Positions 1 to 11,200 of a stretch of DNA of 50,239 nucleotides are shown here, piece after piece. Both the position numbers and the translations under genes were made by a program. Below the pieces are notes generated by a model. The model was given only the letters and a program-made list of their open reading frames with translations, searched no databases and had not been told where the DNA came from. The DNA is from Chloromonas sp. AAM2 (Eukaryota; Chlorophyta; Chlorophyceae; Chlamydomonadales; Chlamydomonadaceae), in contig QAXH01006547.1 of assembly GCA_004335635.1 (NCBI GenBank), positions 10,192 to 60,430 on the forward strand. The letters run 5' to 3'. Position 1 is the first letter of the stretch, and every line of letters starts with the position of its first letter.

Positions 1-1
1 C

Positions 2-67
2 TTGGCCAACAAAGGCCTCATCCAGCAGACGCTGCGGCAGCGCAAGCGCAGGGCAGACCGTCATTAG
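2..67 (+). CDS. C-terminal end of an unidentified gene (partial)
   Basis: The window opens inside an open frame that reads 21 residues to a TAG at 65-67. The tail is strongly basic (…RQRKRRADRH at the very end), as in many nucleolar or RNA-binding proteins, but that is too little to name a family. The other two forward frames run on into AT-rich sequence, so this frame is the likeliest to be coding. A TGTAA box near 302, the usual green-algal polyadenylation signal, could serve this gene. Confidence 0.35.
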   Translation: MANKGLIQQTLRQRKRRADRH

Positions 68-499
68 ACTGGCTTGAATTGACTCGCTGTTGCACCTATG
101 CTGTTTGAGTTGTTTGGACCTGGTTTGAGTAAAGGTTGACCACCAAGGCATTGACCATGGATCCCACCCATTCGACACTTCCAGTCACAGACACGCCTCA
201 CCGCACGAATGTGACAAACTGTCCCAGAACTGGCAAACTTCTTTTTTTTGTGTCCGATTCTTCCTCTTTGTCACTCACTTGACTTGCATGTGGGCGACTT
301 ATGTAATTGTTTCAAAGGTGCAAGCCATTCGAGGCAGAATGTCTTCTTTCATTTGTTTGAGTGTTGGACGCCTTTGGTCATGGGGCCATACCAAGCATAG
401 TCTGTCTTGGACGCCCTATGATGGGCAACACGGGTAGCTGTAGCTTCATTGCTACGTGTGCGTAGGAAGCAGAAGGTACCGCTGGTCAGCCAGGTGGGC

Positions 500-710
500 C
501 ATATGGACAGCCGGATGAACAGCCAGATGACAGCCGAATGTGGCCTTGAGTAGCCAGATAGCGACTGCCAGATATCTGGCTGTGAGCCCGGATGAACCCG
601 GATATCGGACAATCCGAATACACAGCCACTAGTTCATATAAAAGATTCTACTGAGGGACAGCCGAATGACCGGAAAGTCGGATAGCTCGGATGGCCGGAT
701 GAATATGGCA
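500..710. repeat. Degenerate CCGGATGAA-type repeat field
   Basis: Short related words (CCGGATGAA, GCCGAATGA, CCGGATATC, and GCCAGAT with its complement ATCTGGC) recur every 10-25 bases on both strands. They give a hairpin-prone, imperfect minisatellite. No coding function is apparent. Confidence 0.5.
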
Positions 711-796
711 GAACCCAGACCTGATACAGCCCTGACTCCCCACGGGTCCAGCGGCTAACGTGCACTGTTGCAACCCAGCAGCTGCGTGGCAAAACA

Positions 797-1121
797 AGTC
801 TGCCAGTTCTGGGACAATTTCCAAGAACTGCACTGGAGCCAGTGTCGCAACAGGGAAACCGTGGAAACAGGGTTCATGTCAGAGTACAGGGTCCAGGGCT
901 AAAAACGAGTGCCTCAGTGGGTCTTGGGTTCAGGCCCTTTGCCAAATGTGATTTCTCTGAATTTGCTGAAATAGTGGATACATACCCCTGCCTAAGGAGC
1001 TGGCGGCCAAGAAGGCCCTGATAAATATAGTAGTTCCAGTTCCTTAAAATAATTCCGATCAGTCGATAGGTCAAGGCACACGAGCAGTCACCACATGTAC
1101 CCGTCAAATTGTTCCAGAACT
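797..1121. repeat. Inverted repeat with arms about 20 bp and a spacer of about 285 bp
   Basis: GCCAGTTCTGGGACAATTT near 797-816 is matched by AAATTGTTCCAGAACTGGC near 1101-1121 on the same strand, its reverse complement with one mismatch. A third copy of the arm (CCCAGAACTGGCAAAC) lies near 222-238. This could be the end structure of a small non-autonomous DNA element. Confidence 0.45.
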
Positions 1122-1669
1122 GGCAAACATTTCCCCCTGAAACCACTTGAGTTCTGTGCGTTATGCGTAGACTTTAGTGACCCTGAGCAGTCAGACAGCA
1201 GGGAAAAAGGCGAGTAAGCTACAGAAAGGTGGGCCCAGGTGGCAGCAGCACCAGCACAGGTGGTACCACCAGGTTCAAGGTGTCGCCAATCAAGCTGAAA
1301 ATTGGCGAACACAAGCATGCCGCTCTGCTAGGGAAGCCTGGAAGGTCTACTTCCAAAAGGGCAATTGGGATTGATAAGACGGGACGCAAGGCCTATGCAT
1401 GCACGATGAGTGTCGCTACAAGTACAACGAGTGAAACTAGAAGCTCAAATACAAGCCTGGCGCACTAAGATCGTGATCTGAGATGCCAGTCCACCACCTT
1501 GTTTGTTGACTGCATTATTTGAGTCGTCCGCTTCGGCCTGCAGTTGTAACCGTTTCAAATCTTCAACGAGGGCTGCCCACATGTGCATGCGAGTGGTTTG
1601 GGCATTGGCAGTGTGCAAGTGCTCGTGGTAATGCACCGCACGCCTTCTGCCATTTCGTCACAGTTTGAA

Positions 1670-3164
1670 ATGGTTGAAAACCCCGAACCCGACGACAGTA
1701 TGACCGGCAGCAAGGCAGAGGAGGAGGAGGAAGAGGAGGAGGTAGAGGTTGAGGAGGAAGAAGAGGAGATCGACGAGGGGGAGGAGGGAGAAGGGGAGGA
1801 GGAGGAGGAGGAGGAGGACCAGGCCCAGGACGAGGAGCCAGTGGTTGACGAGAGCGTTCCCGCTGCCGCACGAGAGTCTGAGCCAACTATCAGCATCGGT
1901 GCTGTGCCAGAGGCAGCTTCGCAGCAGCAACCTACAGCGACAGCAGAAAAACCTAACGAGCCAGAGGCACCTAGCCAACAGGATGATGCAGCCCAGGACG
2001 AGAGCTTTGCAGCATTGAGAGTCTTGGAGGCGCAGGTTATGGATAAGCTGTCCTCGGGCTTCAAGTCTGCCTTGGGTCACCTCGGCGGTGCTCAGACAGT
2101 CACTGAGGCCACCACAAACCTCACAAAGATGGCAGGAGGATGGACTGCTGGCCTTTCCACAACCGGTTTGTCCAGCTGGTTCACAGGCGGCGATTCTGCA
2201 CCCTCCAGCAAAGCTCGCGCGATGCAGCTGCAAACTTCAAAAGCAAGCAATGAGCTGACCACGCTTTTCAATCTGGACGAGACAGAACAGCTGGTGGAGA
2301 GTTTCAAGTGCAAACTGCTGCAGACCTACGCATGCTCGCACAACAGCTACACACCTGCCATCCAAATGGCGTTTCAGGTACAGCCATGCCCTGCAGCATC
2401 CTCGGCTGGTAAACGCTGCATTAGCTTGCTGCCTGTCTCAATCCATGTGGCTGCCCTGCTCAAAGTTGGAGTTGCACACATTCTTTCCCACCTGTATTTT
2501 GCGATCATTTTGCCCTACCTTGTATCTTGCGTCTGCTCTGCTTGTAGGGCACGCTGCACGTCACAGATCAGCACGTCTGCTTTGGGGTGGAGGAGCGCGG
2601 CAAGCAGCTGCCTATTAAGGTAACCCTTCACGTCAGAAAGGGTCAGGGCACAGGAAGGCAGGGCATGGTGTTACAGGCAAAACAATTACAGGCATGGCTT
2701 GGTGAGGCATGGATCACAAGAGCAAAGGGTCACATTGGCCAAGTGTTTTGACGAGTGCTTGGTATTCATTCAAGCACAACAGGTCCCATGCGGCCCTTGC
2801 AAGATGATTGCAGGTCGTGTGTTCTCGATGATTGGAGGTTGCTTGCAGTTTTGCAGTTATCGGTTCTTGCTGGGTTGATCGCTCAGAACTGCTTTCCCTG
2901 CCGTGCTATGCCATTGGCCCCAGCTCGTCCTTGCTCGAGTCGCGGCAGGTGCAGATGCCCCCGCGCTTCACCGTGTCCTTGCAGGTACTTCTCAAGGCGA
3001 TCACAGCCTCATCTCGGCAGCTGCCGGCCCAGAAGGGCGGCTCTGACGTGCTCAGGCTGGAGCTGGAAGGGGGGAGGCACGTGGCCTTCAAGGATTTCGA
3101 GTCGGGTGGCGGTGCGCTTGACAGTGCACTTGCACTGATTGAGCATTTGACCTCGCCAGAGTGA
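1670..3164 (+). CDS. GRAM-domain protein with acidic N-terminal region (3 exons)
   Basis: The exons are 1670-2377, 2548-2619 and 2985-3164, all joined in phase 0, giving about 319 aa. The N-terminus has long Glu/Asp runs (residues about 15-65), followed by a Gln/Pro-rich linker and a Ser/Gly/Trp segment. The C-terminal half reads as a GRAM domain: FNLDETEQLVESFKCKLLQ, then GTLHVTDQHVCFGVEE, then LPIK, and finally the strand carrying DVLRLELEGGRHVAFKDF. GRAM domains generally bind membrane lipids or phosphoinositides, so a membrane-associated role is inferred. The start is uncertain. In-frame ATGs at 1583 and 1631 would add up to 29 residues, and I prefer 1670 because it directly precedes the acidic run. 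The GRAM fold spans all three exons, which supports the splicing. It is tail-to-tail with the lipase gene. Confidence 0.8.
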
Positions 3165-5218
3165 TACTGCAGTTGAGGGCAGCACTGCTTTGCCAAATCA
3201 TAAAGCACGCTTGAGCCAAACCAGGAAGCACGGTATGTGGTGTTTAGTCGATAGTTTGGCACCTGCTGCTTGGCACGCAAGCCTATCTGAGCAGAAATGT
3301 GCTAGTTTAAACTAAGCGGAAGACAGGGTGGTATGCCTCGTACAAGGTCAGGCTCGAAGTCTCTGCGTATGTCGTGATCAACGAAGACATGATGACCTTG
3401 CAACTGAAGTGTCGAACGCTGTGGTGAGATGGCTTAATGCCCTCATGGTAGGAGCATTGGCTTGGCAAGACAGCTTGAGGACTGCTGCTCAATAGGTGTG
3501 GTGATGATATGTATCAATGCACTTTGGTTGGTTACAGATGCAATCACACATGCAATTGACAGAGTTCATGGCAAGATAATCCCATTTTGTCGTTGCCAGC
3601 GTTTTTTGTGTGATGTTTTGAGAGAGCTTGCAACATGCCTTCCTTGATTTGAACCGCACTTACGCCGTGCTAGCGACTCTTATCGCCCCGTGCCAACGCG
3701 GTCGCAGACGAATACAGATACCATCATTACCATCACAGTGACTGCAGCATGCCTGCTGACACTGTAGTGCATGCTCGGCTCGTGCAATGACTCACGGTTT
3801 GCTCGGTTTGTCACCTGTGCTTTACATGGCGAAGGAACTGCTGTCTTGCTTATCCGAATATTTGCGGCATTGCTTGCGTGGTTGGAATAAACATAGTGAA
3901 CGCTATAGAGAGCGCAAGCAGGATGCACGCCTTTGCCTTGTAACTGTGTTGCAACTCAACTCATGATGACATAATCCTTCACCCTTGCCCTTAGCGCCAC
4001 GACTATGACGATTTTCTTTTTGGGACACTGCCATCCAGTTCTGCTTAAAAGATGGCCTCAAGCTGTACATTACTGTAACAAATCTGGCCCTGCGTGTTTC
4101 TTGTGCTGTGAAGTAGGAACGCTGCCTGCGCCCGTCCTGCTGGCAAAACACTGTAAATGTTAACTGCACTATGAACGATGAACAAGGAGCCAGAGCTCAG
4201 TGCTGAGAACATTGCAGAAGAACACGTGGCCCGACCCACCACGACAACAACACGGGCCAACAGCCTGCTCAATGCAGTCCCCAGCCGCCTAGCACACGCA
4301 ACAAGCAGCCTGGATGTCCGTCCTGGGCATCACGAGCATTGACTTGCTCCACGAGTCTTTTGCACAAAATAAAGTCTGACTGTTCCAACACCAGTTCTGG
4401 TGCTGCTGGATATCACACATTCACCCAGCGGCAATCTTTCTGCAAACTAATTATAAACATGCAATGTCAGCAGGCAGACACACTCCCTGCCCCAAATGTG
4501 CTGGAAAGCTCCTGTGAGACCTGATACTCGCCTGAGACTGCATGTGCAGACAATCTGACCACTTGACCAACGCTGTTGTTGGCACTTCATTCAGTGTCTA
4601 TCTGCTTTGCTTGTAAGGCTGCGTCTCATTTTGCATGAATTATTGTTACTCTGGCACCCCTTGAAAAATCAATTAGAGGAAGGCATGAAGAAATGAGGAT
4701 GTCATCTGCATTTACTGCAGGAGAAGCTCAGGCAGGCCCAGGAGTACTAAGCGCACCAACGTCACTCCTCTCAAGCAGCCCCAGAAGCCAAGCATTGAAC
4801 GATAATCTGCAGCATACCGCCACGGCTTGCAATGCTGTTGCTTGCCTATGGGGCAGCTTGCCCCTAAATCTAACTTGATTCTGATTGTGAAGGCATTGGC
4901 AACTCCAAGGACATTGTGGAAGCAACAGGTGTTGCTGGTGAGTGTTGAAGTGAGAAGAGCCAACCATACACGTCTTGTGTTCACTCAATGATTGTTATGA
5001 TAAGGCAACAAGAATTGTATACAACTGCGGAATCCCCTCTACCAAGTGTCCAGCCAAGTATTTCTGAACAAGTAGCTGCCAATAAGTCTGTATGACGCCT
5101 TCGTACCAAAAGGAAAACACTTGCATACAACATGGTACATCTGGTTTCCTGCTACAAGATTTGTACGCCGCGTTGCTGGCTTCCTCTCACTCAATCACGC
5201 TTATACAACACAGCACGG
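3165..5218. other. Intergenic region between convergent genes
   Basis: No gene is supported here. The open frames are short, start without context and show no domain. TGTAA boxes at about 3938 and 4072 on the + strand could be polyadenylation signals for the GRAM gene. The lipase gene ends from the other side at 5219. Confidence 0.5.
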
Positions 5219-8200
5219 CTACAGGCGTGACAGGGGTCCAGCTCTCCTCGGCCTACTGTCTTTTGCAGACCCATCTGCCCCACGTAAAATCACGGATGCC
5301 TGGTTCACGGACGCTGCAGCCCCGTGTGCATCCTGGGTGCGAGCCAGCAACGCACACACAGCCGCCCACAGACCCTTTGCTGTCACAACTCTTGGCCCCA
5401 CAGCCGCTCCTTCCACTCCGGCCCCAGCCTCAACTGACCTGTTACCTGCCATGCTGGCACCACTCCCATCTGCTTTAGGCTGATGAGCCTGAGTACCACC
5501 GCCCAGTGAGCCAGAGGCGTTTGTTACTCTTGGCACAGGTGTTGTTAGATTGGAGCCGCTGCGCAGGTTGTGCAGAGAGGCTGCCTGGCCGTCAGCTGGC
5601 GCATTAGATCGTGCTACATCTGCCTGCACTGCCAAGACGTCGCTTGGGTGCACGTTACAGACATGTGCAAGCGCCGACACATGCTCGCTGCCTGCGTTGG
5701 GCCCAGGCGGCGAGATGAGCAGCAGCGGGAGTATCGGCACGCCTGCGTTGCGTGCACGGCGAATGCTGGCAGCACATGCACCGCTTGACAAGGCGCTGGC
5801 TGCGTCAGGAACGGCCAGGACAACAAGCAGGACATCCCATGGTGAGCGGGTTGATGGCGTCTGATGGATGCTAGAGGAGGAGTGAGATGTGCTGGCCTGC
5901 TGGGAGGGGGTAGCGCCCAGCACATGCTGCCACATGGCACGGGGAACCAGCCGGTCCAAGGGCCGCAGCATGTGGTTGTGGACCCAGTCAGCCATTGGCC
6001 GTGGAACAGCCTCCTACAGGCAACGCACACGCACGCACCTCACCGTTTGTACCCAAACACGAACGCAGACACGGTTTAGATAAGTTACTCGCTTTACCCG
6101 CACATGTCAGCGCTGTAACAAGGATTATAACAAGGACATGATCGTATAACACTGACAAGGACTTGATCGTATAACACTGACAAGGACATGATCGGATAAC
6201 ACTGACAAGGACTTGATCGTATAACACTAACAAGGATTATAACAAGGACGTATAACAAGGATTATAACAAGGATTATAACAAGGACTTAGACGTCTGGCC
6301 CCTTGTGTTTGCTTTGCGCTTGTTTTCATTCTAGGCCTGGACCTCTGTTTGTTTTCTTGACGCTCTCAATGTGGAGCGCCACACACACATACACACAAGC
6401 CTGAATGAACAAACACAAACGCATGCAACCACAGTTCGCACCCAGTATACAAACTATGCCAGGGCTGACACTGTCAGTGGGACAAGAGTCATCTGCGTGT
6501 GCATGAACTCTCAAGTGCTCTACAGGCGCTGCTGAGTTGAAGGCACATGTGCCCACCATGTGGGCATGGCTGATCGCATGACAGCCACATTATTAATCTG
6601 GGCCTCGCTCCAAATAAGATCGCCTACCTGCTGGGTATTTGTTACACCAGGCGCCATCACTGTTTCCTGCACTGTCCCTCCAAAGCTGAAGGTACGCTTC
6701 ACACCACGTGATGGCACTGCAGCCACATCACGTGCTGAAGTTCCTGACTGTTCACGTGCTTCAGATGGCTGTAGTGTCTCTTGGTCTGGCCGTGCTCGCG
6801 ATTCTGCTCTTGAAAGCCAAGGCCAAGGTGCACTCCTTGGAACTGCTGTGTCTGAGGTGCCCCGTATGGCCTGCCAGGCCCTGCGTGATGCCACCGGCTC
6901 CTGCGGCTGTTCAGCATTCGTAACCCCCTGTTGCAGGCCTTGCTGCTGGCTTTGTGCCCTGCCTCTGACATCAGCTACTTCCATTGGAACACTTGCAATG
7001 CTGTCTTGCTCAGTCGGCGTTGCTGACGGCTTTGTGGCATAGCTTTGCAATGGCCTGCCGTTGGGCAATGCCACTTGCTGCTGAATGCCGTCAGTGGTGT
7101 GTGCTGTTGGCTGGTCTGCAGGTGTGACTGCCGGGTCAGCAGCACGCAGGGGTGGGGCGGTGAGAAGCGGGAATCGAGGCCCATCTGTCAGGCCCGCCGC
7201 GCCCCGCGCAGTGCCTGTCGGCGCGGGCTGTCCCGCCTGCTGCTTCCCCGCCTGCCCTGCGCCAGGCGCGGCTTGCCCCGAGGTGCTTGGTGGAGGGGCA
7301 CGTGCCCCAATCACGCGGGATGCAGCCGCTGTGAAACTGAGAGCGGCTGTGAGACGGGGCAGCGGTGGCGGCGGGGCCAGCACGCCACTGCTGGGAGCGG
7401 CTGTGGCTGCTGCGGCAGCGGCGGCAGCCACACCGGCTGCCAGCATCTGACCTGAACCTTCCCAAGCCGCACCCAGCCTGCCATTCCCTGCTGGCAACGG
7501 AACTGTCCCCTGCTCTGCATTGGTTCCCGTTGCATCCCTTGTAGTTTCCTGTGATGATGGTCCAGATGCAATGACATCTTGCGTGTTCCATTTGTTCCAA
7601 GGACTGAAATGCGACATGACTGTGCCAGGCTTGTGTGTTTTATCTGGTGGGCTGTCTGTGCGTGCAGCTGCTTGTGATGTGGTTGGTGTTGCCACAGGTG
7701 GTTGCACGGATGCACGTGGTCTCCACATGGGCCAGTCACGTGCTCCCATGACCGTTTCTAGCATGGCCAACCGCCGGCCCGGCGCTGGTTGCAGCGGTGC
7801 TGTGGCTTCAGCAAGCACAGCGTCTAGTGCTGCTGCGGTAGTTTGGGAAGCGGTTACAACTCCCAACCGCCAAGGCACGAGCTGCAGGTCCACACTATCT
7901 GTGTGAAAATCTGATGCAAATTGCAATCGCAGGCGTGATAGCAGCGGTGTTGAGTCAGGCAAGGCAGCTTGTTCAGCGCCTGCCTGTCCGCCAGGAGTAG
8001 CTGCAGCGGGGTTGTTGGCCTGTGCTGGCGTGAGGGCCCTTGCAGCTGGTGCTGGGCCAGTAAAGGAGCTGTTAGTTGCATTGCCAAGGGACGCTGACTG
8101 CAAGGCTTGTGTGAGCAGCTGCTGCATGATGGCGGGTGTTATGTAGACATTGAGCACCATGCGGGATAGCTCTGAGGGACTGGCGGGGCGTGAGGCGGGC

Positions 8201-11200
8201 CGCGGGGCACGCAGATGCAGCGAGCGGTTCACTGCACGCACCACCTGCAATAATCAAACACAGTCGAACAACCACGCGTCTGTGCAGAGCAGACCGTGGC
8301 CTTGCTGCCCCTGACAGTTAAGCAGCCATGCAGTAGCACATGCTGATGTTCAGGAACAGTTGCTGCCATCTAGAATTGTTCGGCGTGACATGCATGCTGT
8401 AGCCAAGCAAATTGGAATCAAGCGCAAGGTAACGGCAAACTGGAATTAAGCGCAAGGTCACGGCAATCAGAAACTGCTGTGCCAAAGCTGGTGATGTCAT
8501 ACCATTGGCCTCAGGCCGGACAACAGTCCTGTTGGCACCATTGGGGATCGCCTGTGCAGTCTGCCCCTGAACAAGTGTGTGAGAATGTGACCTGAAGACA
8601 CCCACCTGCCCAGCAGCTTCCTGTAGGTTCCTCCGCCATCTGATGCTGGCTGGGACTGGAGCAGCTGCAGCTGGCCGCTGCCGGCTGTGTGTGTGCCGGG
8701 CGGCGCTGCCAGTGGCACTCGAGTGGGGCAGGGCTGCTGCAGATTGGCCTGCTCCGTCACCTCGCCCTGATGGTACATCGGCTGCCTTGCCACGTCCAAT
8801 CCTAATGCCATTATCTTGACTGTCAGCACTGCATGACTGTACAGAGCAAGTGAGGGGCACCTGCTTGCCCCCTGCATCATACCAGATGGCCTCAACTGAC
8901 CGGCAGTGCTGCAGTTGGAGACCAGACACCTGCAAGAAAAACGAGCGAGAAAACTCATGCATTTGAGTGCCCGCATCTTTCATGTGCCTAAGCATCTCCT
9001 GCCCAAACTCGCGCAAGCAAGAGTTATTGATTACACCGTACATTCGGAAGGAGCACTGCCCTGACCTAACTTGAGGTTCTACCATGATGAGGTTCTACTC
9101 TCTCCTCACCTGCACCTGCACCTGTTGTGGAGCGCCAGGCGAGTGGGTCTGGAACCCAATGAGTGCTGGTAATGGCGGCCGAGCCACCGCGCTTAGTACA
9201 TGAATGGGTGGCACAATGTCTGTTCTCAGCTTGACCTCATCCTGTCCCGTTTGAGCCAACTCTGTGTCGCCCACAGCACATGATGGCAGCTGAGATGCTG
9301 CTTGCACAGTGGCTCCTGGAGTTATTGGATTGTGTTGTGGAGAAGAAACAGTTACCGGATGCTGCGGTGCGTGCATGTGCTTGTGAGCATGGCCGTGGTG
9401 GTTATGGTGGTTGGAGTGGTTGTTGTTCACGGCAATTTGTACCAGGTGCAGTACGCGTGTTCGGTAGGCAACCATTCGATGGTAGGCAAAGGGGTTGCTG
9501 GGAAGGTTTATGGCTGCAGCTCGCCAAGGGAATCTGGCGGCTGCCGCTCCGGTCCCAGCACCGGCCAATGTTGATGCGGTGACACTGTCTACCGGTGGCA
9601 TTGGGCCAGCCGGTGCCGCTGGTGCTGCCCCTGCTGCTGCTGGCTGGAGGCGTGGTGGCTGAGCAGGTGCGGGAGCAACGGCTGCAGCAGCAGCTGGGTC
9701 AGTGGCGGCTGCAGCTGTAGGGTGATGATTAATTACTGCATGTGCGCCGTGGTGGCCTAGGTATAGATGCGAGCCAAACTGGTGGAAGGAGAGATAGCTG
9801 GGCAGCCTGACGCGGGGCATCTGCGGTGCCAGGTGCAGCAGGCGCTGGAGCCTTGCCGAGGACCGCAGCCGGTCGCGGACACCATCCGGAGGCAGCTGCC
9901 TGGTTGCTGCGGCAGTGGCTTCTGACGGTGCATCAACTGCAGCCGTACTCATCATCTGACTATGCAAATCTGCTGTACCCCGTGTAGCTTTTGATGCAGC
10001 AGGTGAAGCCAGTTCAGCATGTTCTGAGGTTATGTTGTTGACGGGAGCCGGGTCCTGCGGATGCGGCCAGTCAAATGGCGCTGATGTCTCACGGTTTGAA
10101 GTTGATGTTGATGGTGCAGGCTGTATAGGCTGCCCAGGTGTGCTTGTTTGTTGCCAGGGACGGCGTAAAAAGGGCGCCCAGGTGGATCTGCCCCGTCGTT
10201 CATCCAGCCAATTGGACAAGCCCGCTCCTGGCCAGGGCCGCTGGTTGCTGCCACCCTCGCTAGCCATGCTTGAAGCTACATGGCTGTGCGGGTCGCTTGT
10301 GCCTTGGGTTGCCTCTGAAAGCTGTTGAGTTTCCGTAGGTTGTTGTGACAGGTGCACAGCAGGTAGGGCAGGTGCTTGATGGTGTCGTTCCACAGGAGGC
10401 TGTTCTCCAGGCGGGCCAGGTGCTGTAATTCGTTCAAACGCAGCGGCCGTTGGCTTCGCTCCGTGGTCGCTTTTTACCCTGCCAGTACCCTCATCTATGG
10501 TTGGAGTTGCGTCTTCCAAAGTGCGTGCGAATTTCCGCCCGAACCGTGCCCAGAGCCTTGGCGCGGCTTGTCCTGGCGGCGAAGATGGTTGGACGTTGCC
10601 TTCCAGACCACTGCCGCTAACCAGTGATCGCCCTGCCTCACCCAGTGCTCCACTGTCGCTAGCAGCATCCCCGGGAATTGAAGACACAAGCTGACCCTGT
10701 GGCATGACAGCCTGTTGCTTCCTACGCTTGCTGACCGGAGCGCCTTCATCATCCGAGCATATTTCCTCACCAACGGGTGCACTGCGGCCCGCTTGTGCTG
10801 AAGCAATGGCTGCCACTGTTGAAGGCAGCGCAGGTGCAGTGTTGAGAGGGGCGGCCGGTCCACTGGCTGCTTGCAGCTGGGACAGGGCAGCTCGAGGTTG
10901 GAGGAGACTCAACATCCGCATCAACTGGTCTTCTGCAGAGCGGGAACGGATAAAACTGTTGAGCAGACAGGGACATGTTGCATGAAAAACGTTGCATTGA
11001 TGCGGTTCCTGTCCTGTCCTGGCCCTCGGCAGTGACTAGGGTCATTTCTGAACCAAGCCTGGACAGTTGTTGCGTGTGAACTAAGCCTGAAGATACTGAG
11101 GTCGTGATGTGGCGAGATACAATTGCAATCTTGACCAACAGGGTCTGTGCTGCCCTCGACCGTCATTGTTTGTGCCCTGTCATAGAACTGGTTCACATGG

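Larger units (their letters stand above)
68..1669. other. Intergenic region with degenerate repeats
   Basis: No convincing gene is seen. The region holds a T-rich stretch near 240, a degenerate CCGGATGAA/CAGCCGAATGA repeat field (about 500-710) and a long-spaced inverted repeat (about 797-1121), both listed separately. A Gly/Thr/Lys-rich open frame at 1229-1468 ends in a stop and has no clear splice link to the GRAM gene. It could be a 5' exon, but I would not call it. Confidence 0.5.

Noticed and set aside
1555..2233. Ser-, Pro- or Leu-rich open frames antisense to the GRAM gene
   Set aside because: They mirror the Glu-rich codon run of the GRAM gene on the other strand and lack any domain.
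6560..7906. Cys/Ala-rich open frames on the + strand over the lipase
   Set aside because: They are shadows of the Ala/Pro/Gln-rich lipase exon 8244-6628, which is in phase with both of its neighbours.
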